DNA from: Ga0077555 sp050187415
GTDB lineage: Bacteria > Pseudomonadota > Alphaproteobacteria > Rhizobiales > Hyphomicrobiaceae
Direction of reading: 5' to 3'
Assembly: GCA_050187415.1 (NCBI GenBank)
Contig: JBFWXN010000004.1
Location: 68,988 to 132,987, forward strand
DNA length: 64,000 bases
Shown here: in pieces, positions 62,289-64,000 of the stretch
Numbering within the stretch: the first letter of the stretch is position 1
Layout of the letters: each line of letters opens with the position of its first letter
Made by a program: the position numbers and the translations under genes
Notes under the pieces: generated by a model
The model's database searches: none
Seen by the model: only the letters and a program-made list of their open reading frames with translations
Told to the model about the DNA's origin: nothing

Positions 62289-64000
62289 ATGAACGACAAA
62301 TCAGCGCCCCACGCGCCCTCCGGCCGGCTCCCCGCAGGGGAGTCGCCAACCGCCACCAATAGAGACTGGGGCCAGACGCTTTTCCTTCCGAAGACCGATT
62401 TTCCGATGCGCGCCGGCCTGCCGCAGATGGAGCCGAAGCTGCTCGACCGTTGGCAGCGGATCGAACTTTACTCCCAGCTCCGCGCCGCCGGGAAGGGCCG
62501 CGCCCGTTTTACGCTGCACGATGGCCCGCCCTACGCCAACGGCAACATCCACATCGGCCATGCACTGAACAAAATCTTGAAGGACCTCGTCACACGCAGC
62601 CAGCAGATGCTGGGCTTCGACTCGAACTACGTGCCGGGCTGGGATTGCCACGGCCTCCCGATCGAATGGAAGATCGAGGAGGAGTACATGGCGAAGGGCA
62701 AGGCCAAGCCGAACCTCAAGGACCCGGCGGCCATGAAGGCGTTCCGGGCCGAGTGCCGCGCGTTTGCCGAGCACTGGATGGGCGTGCAGTCGGCGGAGTT
62801 CCAGCGGCTCGGCGTCGAGGGCGACTGGAAGCATCCCTACACAACGATGACATTCCCGGCGGAAGCGCAGATCGCGCGCGAGCTGATGAAGTTTGCCGAG
62901 ACCGGCCAGCTTTATCGCGGCTCGAAGCCGGTGATGTGGTCCGTGGTCGAGAAGACCGCCCTCGCCGAGGCCGAGGTCGAATATCAAGACTACCAGAGCG
63001 ATATGGTGTGGGTGAAGTTTCCGACCGTGCGGGCGAAGCTGGAGAGCGATGTAGCACACGGCACGGATGAGAAACTGAAGCAGTTAATGTCCGCTGATGT
63101 CGTCATCTGGACGACCACTCCATGGACGCTTCCGGGCAATCGCGCCATCTGCTTTAACTCGAGGCTCGACTACGGGCTTTACAAGATCACCGCCGCACCA
63201 CCCGACAACTGGGCCAAGGTCGGAGAGCAATACGTGCTCGCCGACAAGCTTGCCGCTGACGTTCTGAGGGCCGCAAAGGTCGATGCCTTCGAGAAAGTCG
63301 GCACGGTCAGCGGCGAGGAACTGTCGAAGCTCGTCTGCGCCCACCCCCTCCGCGACGCAGGCCTCGGCGGTTACCAGTTCGACGTCCCCCTGCTCGACGG
63401 CGATCACGTCACTGACGACGCGGGCACGGGCTTCGTGCACACGGCGCCCGGCCATGGCCGAGAGGACTTCGACATCTGGACGGCGTCGACGCGCAAATTG
63501 CAGTCGATGGGCGTCGATCCTGCCATCCCCTACACCGTCGACGAGAACGGCGCCTTCACCAAGGACGCGCCCGGCTTCGAGGGCGAACGCGTCATCACCG
63601 ACAAGGGCGAGAAGGGCAAGGCCAACGACGCCGTCATCAAGAAGCTGGCCGAAGCCGGTATGATGGTCGCGCGCGGAAGGCTGCGGCATCAATATCCCCA
63701 CTCATGGCGCTCGAAGAAGCCCGTCATCTTCCGCAACACGCCCCAGTGGTTCATCCACATGGACAAGGAGATCCCCTTCCTCGAGCAGCTCAGCCGCGAG
63801 CATCGCGAGAAGCTCGCCGCGCTCGGCGGCCGGCTCCCCGCAGGGGAGTCGCCGAGCGCCACGAGAGAAACCCCCGCGCTCGGCGGCCGGCTCCCCGCAG
63901 GGGAGTCGCCGAGCGCCACGAGAGAAACCCCCGCGCTCGGCGGCCGGCTCCCCGCAGGGGAGTCGCCGAGCGCCACGAGAGAAACCCCCGCGCTCGGCGG
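62289..64000 (+). CDS. ileS: Isoleucine-tRNA ligase, N-terminal part, with in-frame repeat insertions
   Basis: This class I aminoacyl-tRNA synthetase charges tRNA-Ile. The gene runs off the window after 570 codons. Visible are RDWGQTLFLPKTDFPMRAGLPQMEP, the HIGH motif in NGNIHIGHALNKILKDL, GWDCHGLPIEWKIEE, the editing-domain TTTPWTLPGNRAIC and GTGFVHTAPGHGREDF, and FRNTPQWFIHMDKEIP near residue 487. From residue 511 the protein is replaced by a 19-residue unit (GGRLPAGESPSATRETPAL) repeated about three times to the window end. A related SGRLPAGESPTAT lies near residue 12, before RDWGQ. The KMSKS half is outside the window, so intactness is unproven. Confidence 0.92.
   Translation, partial: MNDKSAPHAPSGRLPAGESPTATNRDWGQTLFLPKTDFPMRAGLPQMEPKLLDRWQRIELYSQLRAAGKGRARFTLHDGPPYANGNIHIGHALNKILKDLVTRSQQMLGFDSNYVPGWDCHGLPIEWKIEEEYMAKGKAKPNLKDPAAMKAFRAECRAFAEHWMGVQSAEFQRLGVEGDWKHPYTTMTFPAEAQIARELMKFAETGQLYRGSKPVMWSVVEKTALAEAEVEYQDYQSDMVWVKFPTVRAKLESDVAHGTDEKLKQLMSADVVIWTTTPWTLPGNRAICFNSRLDYGLYKITAAPPDNWAKVGEQYVLADKLAADVLRAAKVDAFEKVGTVSGEELSKLVCAHPLRDAGLGGYQFDVPLLDGDHVTDDAGTGFVHTAPGHGREDFDIWTASTRKLQSMGVDPAIPYTVDENGAFTKDAPGFEGERVITDKGEKGKANDAVIKKLAEAGMMVARGRLRHQYPHSWRSKKPVIFRNTPQWFIHMDKEIPFLEQLSREHREKLAALGGRLPAGESPSATRETPALGGRLPAGESPSATRETPALGGRLPAGESPSATRETPALG
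62321..62347. repeat. Palindromic repeat core, single copy near the ileS start
   Basis: The 27 bases are identical to the core of the downstream 57-bp tandem unit, including the CTCCCC-GCA-GGGGAG hairpin. They are read in the same frame, giving RLPAGESP. Downstream bases diverge (CAACCGCCACC against CGAGCGCCACG), showing an older or shorter copy. Confidence 0.9.
63819..64000. repeat. Tandem 57-bp palindromic coding repeat in ileS
   Basis: Units are at 63819-63875, 63876-63932 and 63933-63989, with a fourth starting at 63990; the three full copies match exactly. Each contains outer arms GCGCTCGGCG and CGCCGAGCGC around an inner CTCCCC-GCA-GGGGAG hairpin, then a GAGAGAAACCCCC spacer. Because 57 is a multiple of three, every copy adds 19 residues (ALGGRLPAGESPSATRETP) in frame. 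Confidence 0.97.

Noticed and set aside
63689..63976. Minus-strand frame with repeated SPAGSRPPSAGVSLVALGD
   Set aside because: This is the reverse reading of the 57-bp repeat inside ileS; the plus frame continues a conserved synthetase.
63819..64000. CRISPR array
   Set aside because: Units are directly adjacent identical copies with no unique spacers, and they lie in a coding frame.

Overview
The window is GC-rich DNA with dense, short-spaced operons. It looks like the chromosome of an alphaproteobacterium, most likely Hyphomicrobiales (Rhizobiales). The clearest markers are the CckA hybrid kinase with a FliO-like gene beside it, the cmk-rpsA-sppA-ihfB-lapA-trpF-trpB block, the grxC/DUF1178 neighbourhood, and an NDUFAF5-type methyltransferase next to comF. 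The genus cannot be read from this sequence. No rRNA, convincing tRNA, CRISPR array, prophage or insertion sequence was seen.

Layout. 1-3.7 kb: 3' end of a Liv-type (branched-chain amino acid or related acid) ABC operon, livF-livH-livM-binding protein. 3.8-5.0 kb: a cytochrome P450 on the minus strand. 5.2-9.7 kb: a carbohydrate ABC importer (Tat-exported binding protein, two permeases, UgpC/MsmX-type ATPase). 9.6-14.6 kb: methyltransferase with a 15-bp tandem repeat in its tail, comF, grxC, DUF1178, GNAT, an exported protein and pyrophosphatase. 14.6-22.7 kb: cckA, a fliO-like gene, a large MscS-family channel and a DEAD-box helicase. 22.9-29.4 kb: CoA transferase, a [2Fe-2S] subunit of a molybdenum hydroxylase, sulfotransferase, nadK, cutA and xdhC. 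29.5-34.6 kb: a Ser/Thr phosphorylation module (PP2C phosphatase, two FHA proteins, and a divergent membrane kinase with WD40 repeats). 34.7-37.9 kb: hyuB, a sterol-desaturase-like hydroxylase and small proteins. 38.0-42.2 kb: an aromatic-acid cluster, paaG-paaI-paaK plus a BoxB-type benzoyl-CoA epoxidase. 42.2-51.5 kb: HdeD-like protein, typA, a J-domain protein, a 2OG-Fe(II) oxygenase, plsC-ydcF, ceramidase and hypotheticals. 51.5-54.0 kb: enoyl-CoA hydratase and acyl-CoA synthetase. 54.1-64.0 kb: Tim44-like protein, then cmk, rpsA, sppA, ihfB, lapA, trpF, trpB and the 5' part of ileS.

The most unusual signal is in ileS, which runs off the right edge. Just after the NTPQWFI motif, a 57-bp palindromic unit is repeated in tandem (three full copies and the start of a fourth) as an in-frame 19-residue repeat. 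A 27-bp core identical to part of that unit sits near the ileS N-terminus in the same frame. The unit has no stop codon in any of the six frames, as expected of a coding-tolerant palindromic element inside an essential aminoacyl-tRNA synthetase gene.

Other points for follow-up are the kinase/phosphatase/FHA module without visible secretion genes, the mixed Paa/Box cluster without its usual partners, a possible 60-nt structured RNA upstream of the helicase, and several orphan subunits (IorA-type, HyuB, TrpB without TrpA). Starts were chosen from ribosome-binding sites and family N-termini and often differ from the longest open frame. Calls come from reading the sequence only; no database search was run.
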